From positions 1 to 41,580 of the forward strand of contig DAOSUS010000025.1 in assembly GCA_035378955.1 (NCBI GenBank): a stretch of DNA of 41,580 nt, given 5' to 3'. The translations under genes were made by a program, and so were the position numbers. Origin of the DNA: Candidatus Hydrogenedens sp. Lineage in GTDB: Bacteria; Hydrogenedentota; Hydrogenedentia; Hydrogenedentales; Hydrogenedentaceae. How positions within the stretch are numbered: the stretch's first letter is position 1; the number at the start of each line of letters is the position of its first letter. Shown here piece after piece: positions 35,701 to 41,580 of the stretch. The notes under the pieces were generated by a model. That model searched no databases. It worked only from the letters and a program-made list of their open reading frames with translations, and was not told the origin of the DNA.

Positions 35701-36184
35701 ACAAATGCGTTCGACAACTATCGTTAATTGGGATAATAAAGAATTAATAGTTCCTAACAAAGATTTACTTACCCAGCAGTTAATTAATTGGACCAGAAAT
35801 GAACCCAAAATCCGCTTATGTATTCCCATTGGTGTAAGTTATAATTCCGATATAAACAAAGTTGTTTCTATATTAACAGAAATTGGGCAATCACATCCTT
35901 TTGCCGAAACAGACCCATCTCCCCGTGTCTATTTTCTACGATTTGGTCCCAGTGCATTAGAATTTGAACTTCGCTTGTTTACACATTCTTCTTATTATTT
36001 AGATTTACAGCATGAATTGTTATGCACAATATTTAATCGTTTCAAACAAGAAAACATTGAGATTTCTTACCCTCAATTAGATGTTCACATACGAAGTAAT
36101 GATATTTCTTTAGACCCATATAACCATATAAAGTCAAATGTTCTTAAAGAAACTCAAGAATCCCCCAAAAATGAGTCAGAATAA
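32741..36184 (+). CDS. Large MscS-family mechanosensitive channel, MscK-like
   Basis: A 1147-residue protein comparable in size to E. coli MscK. It has a signal peptide (residues 1-25), a long periplasmic coiled-coil region to about 490, then many TMs from about 498 onward, and the MscS pore and beta domain near 915-1060. The TM3 pore and start of the beta domain are clear: GLGIGFGFGLQEIVANFVSG and LLFERPLRIGDIVTIGDVSG, then NWDNKELIVPNKDLLTQQLINW. It relieves turgor on osmotic downshock. It is the first gene of its strand run; its 3' end overlaps uvrC by 14 bases. The periplasmic region is lysine/glutamate-rich and not assigned to a named domain. Confidence 0.93.
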   Translation: MRVFYPIFTFFFLLSLLLTLSSSYSEEIEINSEAIETLRGEIQKDTSLADDLKNSTEKILNDTITFIQSVNDWSKKLEDLNQEIKNAPEEIKSNEDFLSSPPKTELPNTKNLSIDEINQYLIQSETEYKQKQTEFENLYKEFEDRNEYRKSLLSRIGDIKKQLTTLKDTTIPSQDSPLIQKAKLLFNNAQILSLEKELEYLNKEFDSFELKTNLISSRIEKLRFELREKEKTYNFWNDEFNNRKQEEVQKNIRDSLNLLKSLTKTNSLFTDELSNLAQENLKLALKARESDGIESKISSISEEYKNYNQEYKKQQTQLDLLKQKSIAGASTSGWAFSLRQEKSKLTNPKEIKNLQKKFNNELLLIENEYNDLLSRRLKISEIENQLWNTFNQYTQNISEFEKKNIKKSIDDLIKTQKNILSTLISDYEKYISLLSQAIETLNLWLQHTYEFNNFIDENIIWIRSPFPRLTLLKAEFNKLYEILLQFNTYPHRELAYKVIFIFSIGLLGLIILIFINNRFEKQIEFTATQIKVPLNFTISKLIRFIYLFLIRIFLVPLWFFLIGMYLDTFSSGIELVHILANGLKFLLFPIAFFEIFCILIRIPSLSEIILKPLKNNLSELRFKFRISFIWLIINLFVILISSQLIPEFMLADIVFRISFSLFLLSSATISFYVSFLLKNKYLLPGSKNRIINFISNFLIALSIICIFLVILNFVGYNYGSLEITKKLFFTLFLITILFISYRFSETVLKYYHWKFALNTSIVSHTKLSHSLSKDSTSQKSSLETDTSEFLFYHVEKFIRYLLFILFFVIAIYIWSDIFPALSYLDKIHLWRASSVTEVINTTNIQSAQGNTGQTLPPPVVEEWVSLLDLLASLTIIIITFLIIKNISFYFDYLLSKYTKIQPGERYAITTLSKYIIFTIGLLVSLGLVNITWNKVQWLVAGLGIGFGFGLQEIVANFVSGLILLFERPLRIGDIVTIGDVSGKVKSLQMRSTTIVNWDNKELIVPNKDLLTQQLINWTRNEPKIRLCIPIGVSYNSDINKVVSILTEIGQSHPFAETDPSPRVYFLRFGPSALEFELRLFTHSSYYLDLQHELLCTIFNRFKQENIEISYPQLDVHIRSNDISLDPYNHIKSNVLKETQESPKNESE

Positions 36185-38024
36185 ATTTAAGGATAGTATT
36201 AATAATTCTCTGATAAATATTGATAAGATTCCTACAAGTTCGGGTTGCTATATTTTTTATGATGAGAAAAGTAAAGTTATCTATGTTGGGAAAGCAAATA
36301 ACTTAAGGTCTCGAATTCGTTCATATCTCCAAAATACGGATACGCGTTATCATGTTCGTTTCCTGATTTCCAAAACCCAAAAAATTGATTATATGGTTAC
36401 AGACACAGAACGGGAAGCCCTTTTATTGGAAAATACACTTATTAAACAATATAAACCTCGCTACAATATCCGATTAAAAGATGACAAAAATTATTTGTCT
36501 TTACGGATAGACCCATCCGAAGATTTTCCCCGATTAACATTCACTCGAAAACCAAAAAAAGATACTGCTGTTTACTTTGGTCCTTTTCATTCAGCATCTA
36601 CAATCCGTGATGTTTACAAACACCTTCATTATATAGTTCCGTTGCGGAGGTGCACTGATAACAATTTTCGGAATAGAACTCGTCCCTGTTTATACTATGA
36701 ATTAGGAACATGTCTGACTCCTTGTGTCCATAGAATTTCCAAAGAACAATACTCTGAACTTGTTCAACAGGCAATTTTATTGCTTCAGGGGAAAATGGAT
36801 ATTTTAGAACAGGAATTTTTGCAACAGATAAAAAAATTTTCCGAAGAATTACAATTTGAACAGGCTGGAATAGTAAGGGACCGTCTTTTCGCTTTACGCA
36901 AGATTATGGAACCACAAAAGACCCTGATCTTTAACCAATCCCATAATGTAGATGTATGGGGAATATATATTTCAGATAACCATCTTGTTATTTATATACT
37001 ATTTTATAAAGAAGGGAAACTTATAGGGTCTCGCACTTTTAATTTGAACATACCCATAGAAATACCTCTTTCTGAATTTTTTGGCTCTTTAATTCTTGAA
37101 ACATATACACAAAAACTACCTATCCCGCAAGAAATACTTCTTCCTGTAAAAATTAAAGAGACAAAAACTTTATCAGAATTATTTTTCTCTAAAACAGGGA
37201 AGAAAGTATTAATCCTATGTCCACAACACGGGGAAAAGGAAGAACTGGTAAAATTGGCATGCAAAAATGCTGAATCAAAATTTCTCGAAGAAAAAGAATT
37301 ACAAACAAATAAAGGGGCTATACTTCAAGAGATACAAAGAATGCTCCATCTTTCTAAAATCCCAAAGAGAATAGAATGTTTCGATGCATCCACTTATCAA
37401 GGCGATAATACAGTTGTGGGTATGGTCGTTTTTGAAAACGGAATTGCCTTCAAATCGCATTACAGAAAATTTTCAATTAAGAAGGAGAATATACATGATG
37501 ATTATTATTCCCTTCGAGAGGCACTTACACGACGCTTTCGTGACTTGACTGATATCCCATTGCCAGATTTATTGCTTATTGATGGAGGTAAGGGGCAATT
37601 GGGCGTTGCTGTTTCTGTGCTGAATGATTTAAATATAAAAGATATTTCATGTGTTGGGATGGCTAAAGCAAGGAACAAGCCCTCTAACAAGAATTTCTTT
37701 TCAACACAAGACCGTTTTTTTATTCCTAACAGGTCAAATCCAATTATTATTCAATCTAAAAATTCTCCCGCGCTCTTATTACTTCAACAAATTCGTGATG
37801 AAGCACACCGTTTTGCCATACAATATCAACGCAAAAAGAAATTAAAAACAGATTTAACATCAAATATAAAAATTCCTGGAATTGGGACTAATAAATTTAA
37901 TCAACTACTTTCTAAATTCAAATCAGTTGAAAATCTCAAAAATGCTACTATTGAACAACTTATGGATGTTGAAGGTATTGGTCCCTATTTAGCAATAAAA
38001 ATATACAAATATTTTCACAAATAA
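36171..38024 (+). CDS. uvrC: Excinuclease ABC subunit C
   Basis: Makes both incisions around a UvrAB-bound DNA lesion. About 617 residues, with an N-terminal GIY-YIG nuclease (SSGCYIFYDEKSKVIYVGKA), a zinc-type or Fe-S-type cysteine region (RRCTDNNFRNRTRPCLYYEL with later cysteines), a UVR segment (FSEELQFEQAGIVRDRL), the RNase H-like 3'... domain with ECFDASTYQG, LLLIDGGKGQLG and IRDEAHRFAI carrying the Asp, Asp and His, and a C-terminal double HhH (IPGIGTNKF, VEGIGPYLA). I start at ATG 36171: the frame opens at 36138, but the upstream Met adds only residues not seen in UvrC. No good Shine-Dalgarno precedes either, so coupling to the channel gene is likely. Confidence 0.95.
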   Translation: MSQNKFKDSINNSLINIDKIPTSSGCYIFYDEKSKVIYVGKANNLRSRIRSYLQNTDTRYHVRFLISKTQKIDYMVTDTEREALLLENTLIKQYKPRYNIRLKDDKNYLSLRIDPSEDFPRLTFTRKPKKDTAVYFGPFHSASTIRDVYKHLHYIVPLRRCTDNNFRNRTRPCLYYELGTCLTPCVHRISKEQYSELVQQAILLLQGKMDILEQEFLQQIKKFSEELQFEQAGIVRDRLFALRKIMEPQKTLIFNQSHNVDVWGIYISDNHLVIYILFYKEGKLIGSRTFNLNIPIEIPLSEFFGSLILETYTQKLPIPQEILLPVKIKETKTLSELFFSKTGKKVLILCPQHGEKEELVKLACKNAESKFLEEKELQTNKGAILQEIQRMLHLSKIPKRIECFDASTYQGDNTVVGMVVFENGIAFKSHYRKFSIKKENIHDDYYSLREALTRRFRDLTDIPLPDLLLIDGGKGQLGVAVSVLNDLNIKDISCVGMAKARNKPSNKNFFSTQDRFFIPNRSNPIIIQSKNSPALLLLQQIRDEAHRFAIQYQRKKKLKTDLTSNIKIPGIGTNKFNQLLSKFKSVENLKNATIEQLMDVEGIGPYLAIKIYKYFHK

Positions 38025-38044
38025 AGAATTACTAAAATATGCCG

Positions 38045-38059
38045 ATTTTATCATAAAAT
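38045..38059. promoter_or_regulatory. 15-bp palindrome upstream of the hydrolase gene
   Basis: ATTTTATCATAAAAT has perfect 7-base arms around a central C. It lies 25 bases upstream of ATG 38085, in the 60-base gap after uvrC, and could be an operator. The AT content makes chance a real alternative. Confidence 0.3.
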
Positions 38060-38084
38060 AATAAGATATAAAGAGGAGAAATAT

Positions 38085-39326
38085 ATGTTTGGTATTTTGT
38101 TTTTTTTATTGGTATTACTACTGTTTATTATTTCTTTTTATGGTTACCTTGTTTGGAATATATCCAATCAAGAGACTTTAAACACAAATGAAATATATTA
38201 TGTTCGAACAAAGGACTTGTGGGAAATTCGTTTGTGTAGATTTAGAAATAATTCTGAAAAGAACATCCCTATTTTGTTTGTTCATGGATTTGGTTCAAAT
38301 CAGAATAACTTTCTACTACCCTATGAACAAAGCATTGTTTCATATTTAAAAAATCATAATTTTGATTGCTGGACTATGGATTTACGAGGATGTAAATCTT
38401 CCAGACCTCCATTTGGAAAAACGCATTGGGATGCTTCGATTGATGATGTCCTGGTTTACGACCTTCAAGCAGTCATTGAATTTATATTAAAAATGACTGG
38501 ATACAAAAAACTTTTCTGGATAGGGCACTCTTTAGGCGGTATGCTACTTTATGCGTATCTTATCTACAAGGGAAATAATAAAATTGCAGGTGGAATTACT
38601 TTAGGATCTCCCATTGGATTTGTCAATACAAAAATAAATGTTCCTTCCATACTTGTTCAATTCCAAAAATTATTTCCCAATTTTGTCTTTTTGCTTTTCA
38701 GAATGTTAATCCCTATATTAAAATTTTTCAAAATAGGCAACTCTGTTTTTCCCGTTAATCCTTCAAATATCAATGTCAATATGAGTGCATGGGATTTGTG
38801 TAAAATGGTAGAACCTCCCTCACCGAAAATGGTTGATGAAATGATGGCTTGGATAAATGAAAAGAAATGGGTAATGTTAAATGGTCAATTGAATATTCTT
38901 GAACATTTATCGGAATTAAACATTCCTCTTTTACTTTTTTATGCTCCTGATGACCCTTTTGTAAATTTAGATTCAGCGAAAGAATTTTTTAAATCATTAA
39001 AGTCCTCCGATAAAGAAATGTTTATACTTAGCACAGAATCAGGTTGTAAACATAATTACAATCATTGCGATTTGGCTTTTGGTGAAAATGGTGAAGAAGA
39101 AGTTTTCGAACCTATAAAAGTCTGGTTAGATAAACACCAAGCATGTATTGATGATTTACTGGAAGATAATGAAAAAATAAAATCAAGTAGAGCAGTGAAA
39201 AATAGAACTCCAATGACATCGGAAGAAAGAAAAACTATTTTGTCTGGGAAAGCCTATAAGAAGACAACCACAAAGAAATCTAATAAAAATACAAGGACAG
39301 ATTCTAACAATAAGGAGAATATATAA
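38085..39326 (+). CDS. Membrane-anchored alpha/beta hydrolase (lipase/esterase-like)
   Basis: A 413-residue protein with an N-terminal TM (about 4-25) and an alpha/beta-hydrolase fold. HGFGSNQNNF (67-76) is the oxyanion turn; GHSLGG holds the nucleophile S149; the acid is D289 or D290 in FYAPDDPF; and H327 in YNHCDLAFGE is the likely catalytic His. The layout resembles lipases and PHA-type esterases, but the substrate is unknown. The last 50 residues are rich in Lys, Thr and Asn and look disordered. GAGGAG lies upstream of the ATG, and the stop codon abuts the start of the next gene, so the two are probably coupled. Confidence 0.9.
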   Translation: MFGILFFLLVLLLFIISFYGYLVWNISNQETLNTNEIYYVRTKDLWEIRLCRFRNNSEKNIPILFVHGFGSNQNNFLLPYEQSIVSYLKNHNFDCWTMDLRGCKSSRPPFGKTHWDASIDDVLVYDLQAVIEFILKMTGYKKLFWIGHSLGGMLLYAYLIYKGNNKIAGGITLGSPIGFVNTKINVPSILVQFQKLFPNFVFLLFRMLIPILKFFKIGNSVFPVNPSNINVNMSAWDLCKMVEPPSPKMVDEMMAWINEKKWVMLNGQLNILEHLSELNIPLLLFYAPDDPFVNLDSAKEFFKSLKSSDKEMFILSTESGCKHNYNHCDLAFGENGEEEVFEPIKVWLDKHQACIDDLLEDNEKIKSSRAVKNRTPMTSEERKTILSGKAYKKTTTKKSNKNTRTDSNNKENI

Positions 39327-40238
39327 ATGCAATATTTATCCCGAAGAAACTTTTTAACATCTACGGCGTTAGGAACCCTTTTTCTTTCTCACTCGTTTCA
39401 AAAGACCTATTCAGAAGATAAAACAAGTCATTCTGAAACTGCTTCTAATAAAATTGTTGTATTTTCAAAATATTTACAAAATCTTGACTGGGAGCAACTG
39501 GCGGTTGCGTGTAAGAATTGCGGACTTGATGGTATTGATTTAACTGTTCGAGATGGTGGACATGTAACACCGGAAAAAGTAGAAAAAGACCTACCTAAAG
39601 TTGTCGAAATCTTCCGCAAAAATAACATGGATGTAATAATGATAACAACCCGTTTGCTCAATGCTGACGACCCCTACGCGGAACAGATATTAAAAACGGC
39701 GGGTTCGCTAAAAATTCCTTACGCTCGTATCGGTTATCATCAATATAAAGATGATTTAGATATTAAAGAACAAATCTCAATAGTAAAAAAAGACTTGCAA
39801 AAGTTAATGGTTTTGGCTGAAAAATACAATGTGATTTTAGGGTATCATAATCATAGTGGTTTGAATAATTTTGGAGGACCTATCTGGGACATTATCGAAG
39901 TATTTCAAGAAATTAATTCGCCCTATTTGGGTTCTAATTTTGATATAGGGCATGTTAAAGCGGAAGGATTTGGTGGAGCATGGAAAACGAATACAATAGC
40001 AATGCTTCCCTGGATACGAATGGTAGCTGTAAAAGATTTCATAGTTGAAAATAACAAAACTGTTTGGGTTCCCTTAGGGAAAGGTTGTGTTCCTGTGAAA
40101 TCAATACTTGACATTATACTTAAACAAGGCTCATTTAAAGGGCCTATATCTGTTCACATGGAATATGACACAAAGTCTGAAACTGAAAAATTGGACTGTA
40201 TAAAAAATTCAGCACAAATGATAAAAAATATAATTTAA
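39327..40238 (+). CDS. Tat-exported sugar phosphate isomerase/epimerase-like TIM barrel
   Basis: A 303-residue xylose-isomerase-like TIM barrel (AP endonuclease 2 superfamily) with a Tat motif, SRRNF (residues 5-9), and a hydrophobic core, so it should be exported. Likely metal-site segments: CGLDGIDLTVRDGG, LGYHNHSGLNNFGG, SNFDIGHVKAEGFGG, VAVKDFIVEN and SVHMEYD. These bear the Glu/His/Asp pattern of IolE/IolI-type enzymes, although the reaction is unknown. An AAGGAG lies thirteen bases ahead of the ATG, inside the end of the hydrolase gene, whose stop codon directly abuts this start. The next gene encodes a related but cytoplasmic barrel. Confidence 0.88.
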   Translation: MQYLSRRNFLTSTALGTLFLSHSFQKTYSEDKTSHSETASNKIVVFSKYLQNLDWEQLAVACKNCGLDGIDLTVRDGGHVTPEKVEKDLPKVVEIFRKNNMDVIMITTRLLNADDPYAEQILKTAGSLKIPYARIGYHQYKDDLDIKEQISIVKKDLQKLMVLAEKYNVILGYHNHSGLNNFGGPIWDIIEVFQEINSPYLGSNFDIGHVKAEGFGGAWKTNTIAMLPWIRMVAVKDFIVENNKTVWVPLGKGCVPVKSILDIILKQGSFKGPISVHMEYDTKSETEKLDCIKNSAQMIKNII

Positions 40239-40265
40239 TAACAAATACAGAGAAAGGAAAGTATT

Positions 40266-41123
40266 ATGTATTATTCAGGTATCAGTGATGAAGCTGGGAA
40301 ATCTATTCAAAAGCAAATACAAGCTCATAAAGAATTGGGCTGGTCCTATATGGAATTGAGAATGGTTGAAGGTGTAAATTTTACTCAAGTTTCAGAAGAA
40401 GTATTTCAACATGTAAAAGACGAATTAGAAAAAAATCAGATGAAAGTTTCCTGTTTTGCGAGTGCGATAGCCAATTGGGCTCGTCCTATTACATGCGACC
40501 CTCAAATTGACATTAATGATTTAAAAAATGCTATTCCTCGAATGCATCAACTCAATACAAAATTTATCCGCGTTATGAGTTATCCTAATGACCCTAAAAA
40601 CCCTGTTGATGAGAAAGAATGGAGAACTGAAGCAATACGCAGAATAAAGGTATTAGCCCAAATTGCAGAAGATAATGGGATTATCCTTGTGCATGAAAAC
40701 TGCAGTGGTTGGGGAGGTTTATCCGCAGAAAATAGCAATATCCTTTTAGGCGAAGTAAATAGTCCTGCTTTAAAGGTTGTATTTGATACAGGTAATCCCG
40801 TTACTTATGGACAAAATGCCTGGGAGTATTATCTAAGCGTAAAAAAAGATATAGTATATGTTCACATAAAAGACGCTAAAAAAATAAATGGTGAAGATGT
40901 ATATTGTTTATGCGGCGAAGGAGATGGCTATGTTCCCGAAATCATTACAGACTTATTGCAATCGGGTTATGATGGTGGTTTTTCTATTGAGCCTCATCTC
41001 GCTGCAATTATTCATACAGGACAACAAGCAGAAAGTGAAGAGCGGTTGTACAATTCATATATCCAATATGGAAAAAAGTTAATGGAAATTGTTAATACAT
41101 CTTTAGAAAAACTATCAAAATAG
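40266..41123 (+). CDS. Sugar phosphate isomerase/epimerase-like TIM barrel (cytoplasmic)
   Basis: A 285-residue xylose-isomerase-like TIM barrel without a signal peptide. Candidate metal-site segments: LGWSYMELRMVEG, LVHENCSGWGG, VVFDTGNPVTYG, VYVHIKDAK, GEGDGYVPEI and SIEPHLAA. This is close in plan to myo-inosose dehydratase and tagatose-epimerase-like proteins, but the substrate cannot be read off. GAAAGGAAAG precedes the ATG. It is 27 bases after the Tat-exported paralogue, suggesting an operon that processes the same or a related sugar inside and outside the cytoplasm. Confidence 0.9.
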   Translation: MYYSGISDEAGKSIQKQIQAHKELGWSYMELRMVEGVNFTQVSEEVFQHVKDELEKNQMKVSCFASAIANWARPITCDPQIDINDLKNAIPRMHQLNTKFIRVMSYPNDPKNPVDEKEWRTEAIRRIKVLAQIAEDNGIILVHENCSGWGGLSAENSNILLGEVNSPALKVVFDTGNPVTYGQNAWEYYLSVKKDIVYVHIKDAKKINGEDVYCLCGEGDGYVPEIITDLLQSGYDGGFSIEPHLAAIIHTGQQAESEERLYNSYIQYGKKLMEIVNTSLEKLSK

Positions 41124-41161
41124 TTTTTCATATTTACACTTTCACATCAGGAGGTTACTCT

Positions 41162-41305
41162 ATGAAAATAACGAAGGTTCGGGAAGCAATAGCGGGTATA
41201 GTTGCTATCCTGTTTGTTCTATTAATGGCAGGTGTAGGTGCAACAATGGCAGGTTGGAATATTCCGATATTAAGCAATATTGTTAAAACAATTATGAGCA
41301 AATAA
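41162..41305 (+). CDS. 47-residue single-span membrane peptide
   Basis: A short frame that reads MKITKVREAIAGIVAILFVL and on to NIVKTIMSK. It has a basic start, one hydrophobic segment (about residues 9-31) and a C-terminal amphipathic stretch. A strong AGGAGG six bases before the ATG and the correct stop make it a likely gene despite its size. I recognise no family. It follows the sugar-isomerase genes by 38 bases and ends four bases before the oppositely oriented DUF1015 gene. Confidence 0.6.
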   Translation: MKITKVREAIAGIVAILFVLLMAGVGATMAGWNIPILSNIVKTIMSK

Positions 41306-41309
41306 ACCG

Positions 41310-41580
41310 CTATAGACTTTCTTTCGATAGTTCATAAATAACCAAACCACTTGGAATTTTAGGGAAAAAGTAGGTAGCCTTTTGAGGCATAAATTCCCCG
41401 TTGTCTGCACATTTTTTAATGACTTCTGGACATATAGGATTGATTAAAAAAGCCAGTTCCGCTTGTTCCATTTCTACCATTTCAATACAACGGAAAGGAT
41501 TTGTTTCGTATATCAATTGAGTATTAGGTTCTAACTTCATTATTTCTTCAAAAATAAGTTTATGAAGAACATATACATTT
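41310..41580 (-). CDS. DUF1015 family protein, C-terminal fragment (runs off the window)
   Basis: The minus-strand frame is open from its stop to the window edge, so only about the last 89 residues are seen and the start lies outside. The residues VLHKLIFEEI, AELAFLINPICPEVIKK, NGEFMPQKATYFFPKIPSGL and VIYEL match the C-terminus of DUF1015 proteins, a conserved family of unknown function. The Met at 41540 is internal. It converges on the small membrane-peptide gene. Confidence 0.88.
   Translation of the reverse strand, partial: NVYVLHKLIFEEIMKLEPNTQLIYETNPFRCIEMVEMEQAELAFLINPICPEVIKKCADNGEFMPQKATYFFPKIPSGLVIYELSKESL

Overview
The window is AT-rich (about one third G+C by eye), densely coded bacterial chromosome with 35 protein genes, one of them cut by the right edge, and one structural RNA, the RNase P RNA. 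I see no tRNA, rRNA, CRISPR array, insertion sequence, integrase or phage gene. The cell envelope is Gram-negative-like: there is an Lgt, a PilC/GspF protein, a MscK-sized mechanosensitive channel, three twin-arginine signal peptides and a LolD/MacB-like ABC exporter. A four-subunit pyruvate:ferredoxin oxidoreductase and an anaerobic-type sulfatase-maturing radical SAM enzyme point to anaerobic metabolism, with an iron superoxide dismutase for oxygen defence. Tat-exported phosphodiesterase and sugar-isomerase-like proteins, TrpB2 and the sulfatase maturase together recall uncultured bacteria such as Hydrogenedentota or relatives of Planctomycetes. That placement is an impression; no marker here proves it.

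Layout. 1-1083 (+): a Tat-exported TIM-barrel protein. 1092-7915 (-): a tight run reading sodB, a Crp/Fnr regulator, glgC, a TPR protein, a rhomboid protease, a membrane-anchored J-domain protein and a Tat-exported alkaline-phosphatase-superfamily enzyme. 8059-11251 (+): pilC/gspF, rnpB and trpB2. 11275-14549 (-): a purine permease of the AzgA/PbuG type and a two-TM sensor ending in a GAF-like domain. 14614-26831 (+): a glycoside-hydrolase-like protein, a degenerate Tex-like protein, a DksA/TraR zinc-finger protein, lgt, mutL-miaA, and porGDAB. 26836-28134 (-): radical SAM maturase. 28221-29967 (+): a double-ACT protein and a cystathionine gamma-synthase-like enzyme. 29972-32601 (-): a three-gene ABC/FtsX/DUF3299 operon. 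32741-41305 (+): a large MscS channel, uvrC, a membrane-anchored alpha/beta hydrolase, two sugar-isomerase-like TIM barrels and a 47-residue membrane peptide. 41310-41580 (-): the C-terminus of a DUF1015 protein.

Most of the content is housekeeping: DNA repair (mutL, uvrC), tRNA modification (miaA), RNA processing (rnpB), lipoprotein maturation (lgt), central carbon (por, glgC). The parts I find least explained are the histidine-rich FtsX/DUF3299 ABC system, the Tex-like protein that has lost its YqgF signature, the GAF-ended receptor with no output domain, the unassigned glycosidase-like protein, the widened cysteine spacing in PorD, and the rhomboid/J-domain/TPR cluster. I did not find one clear-cut new system; these are leads.
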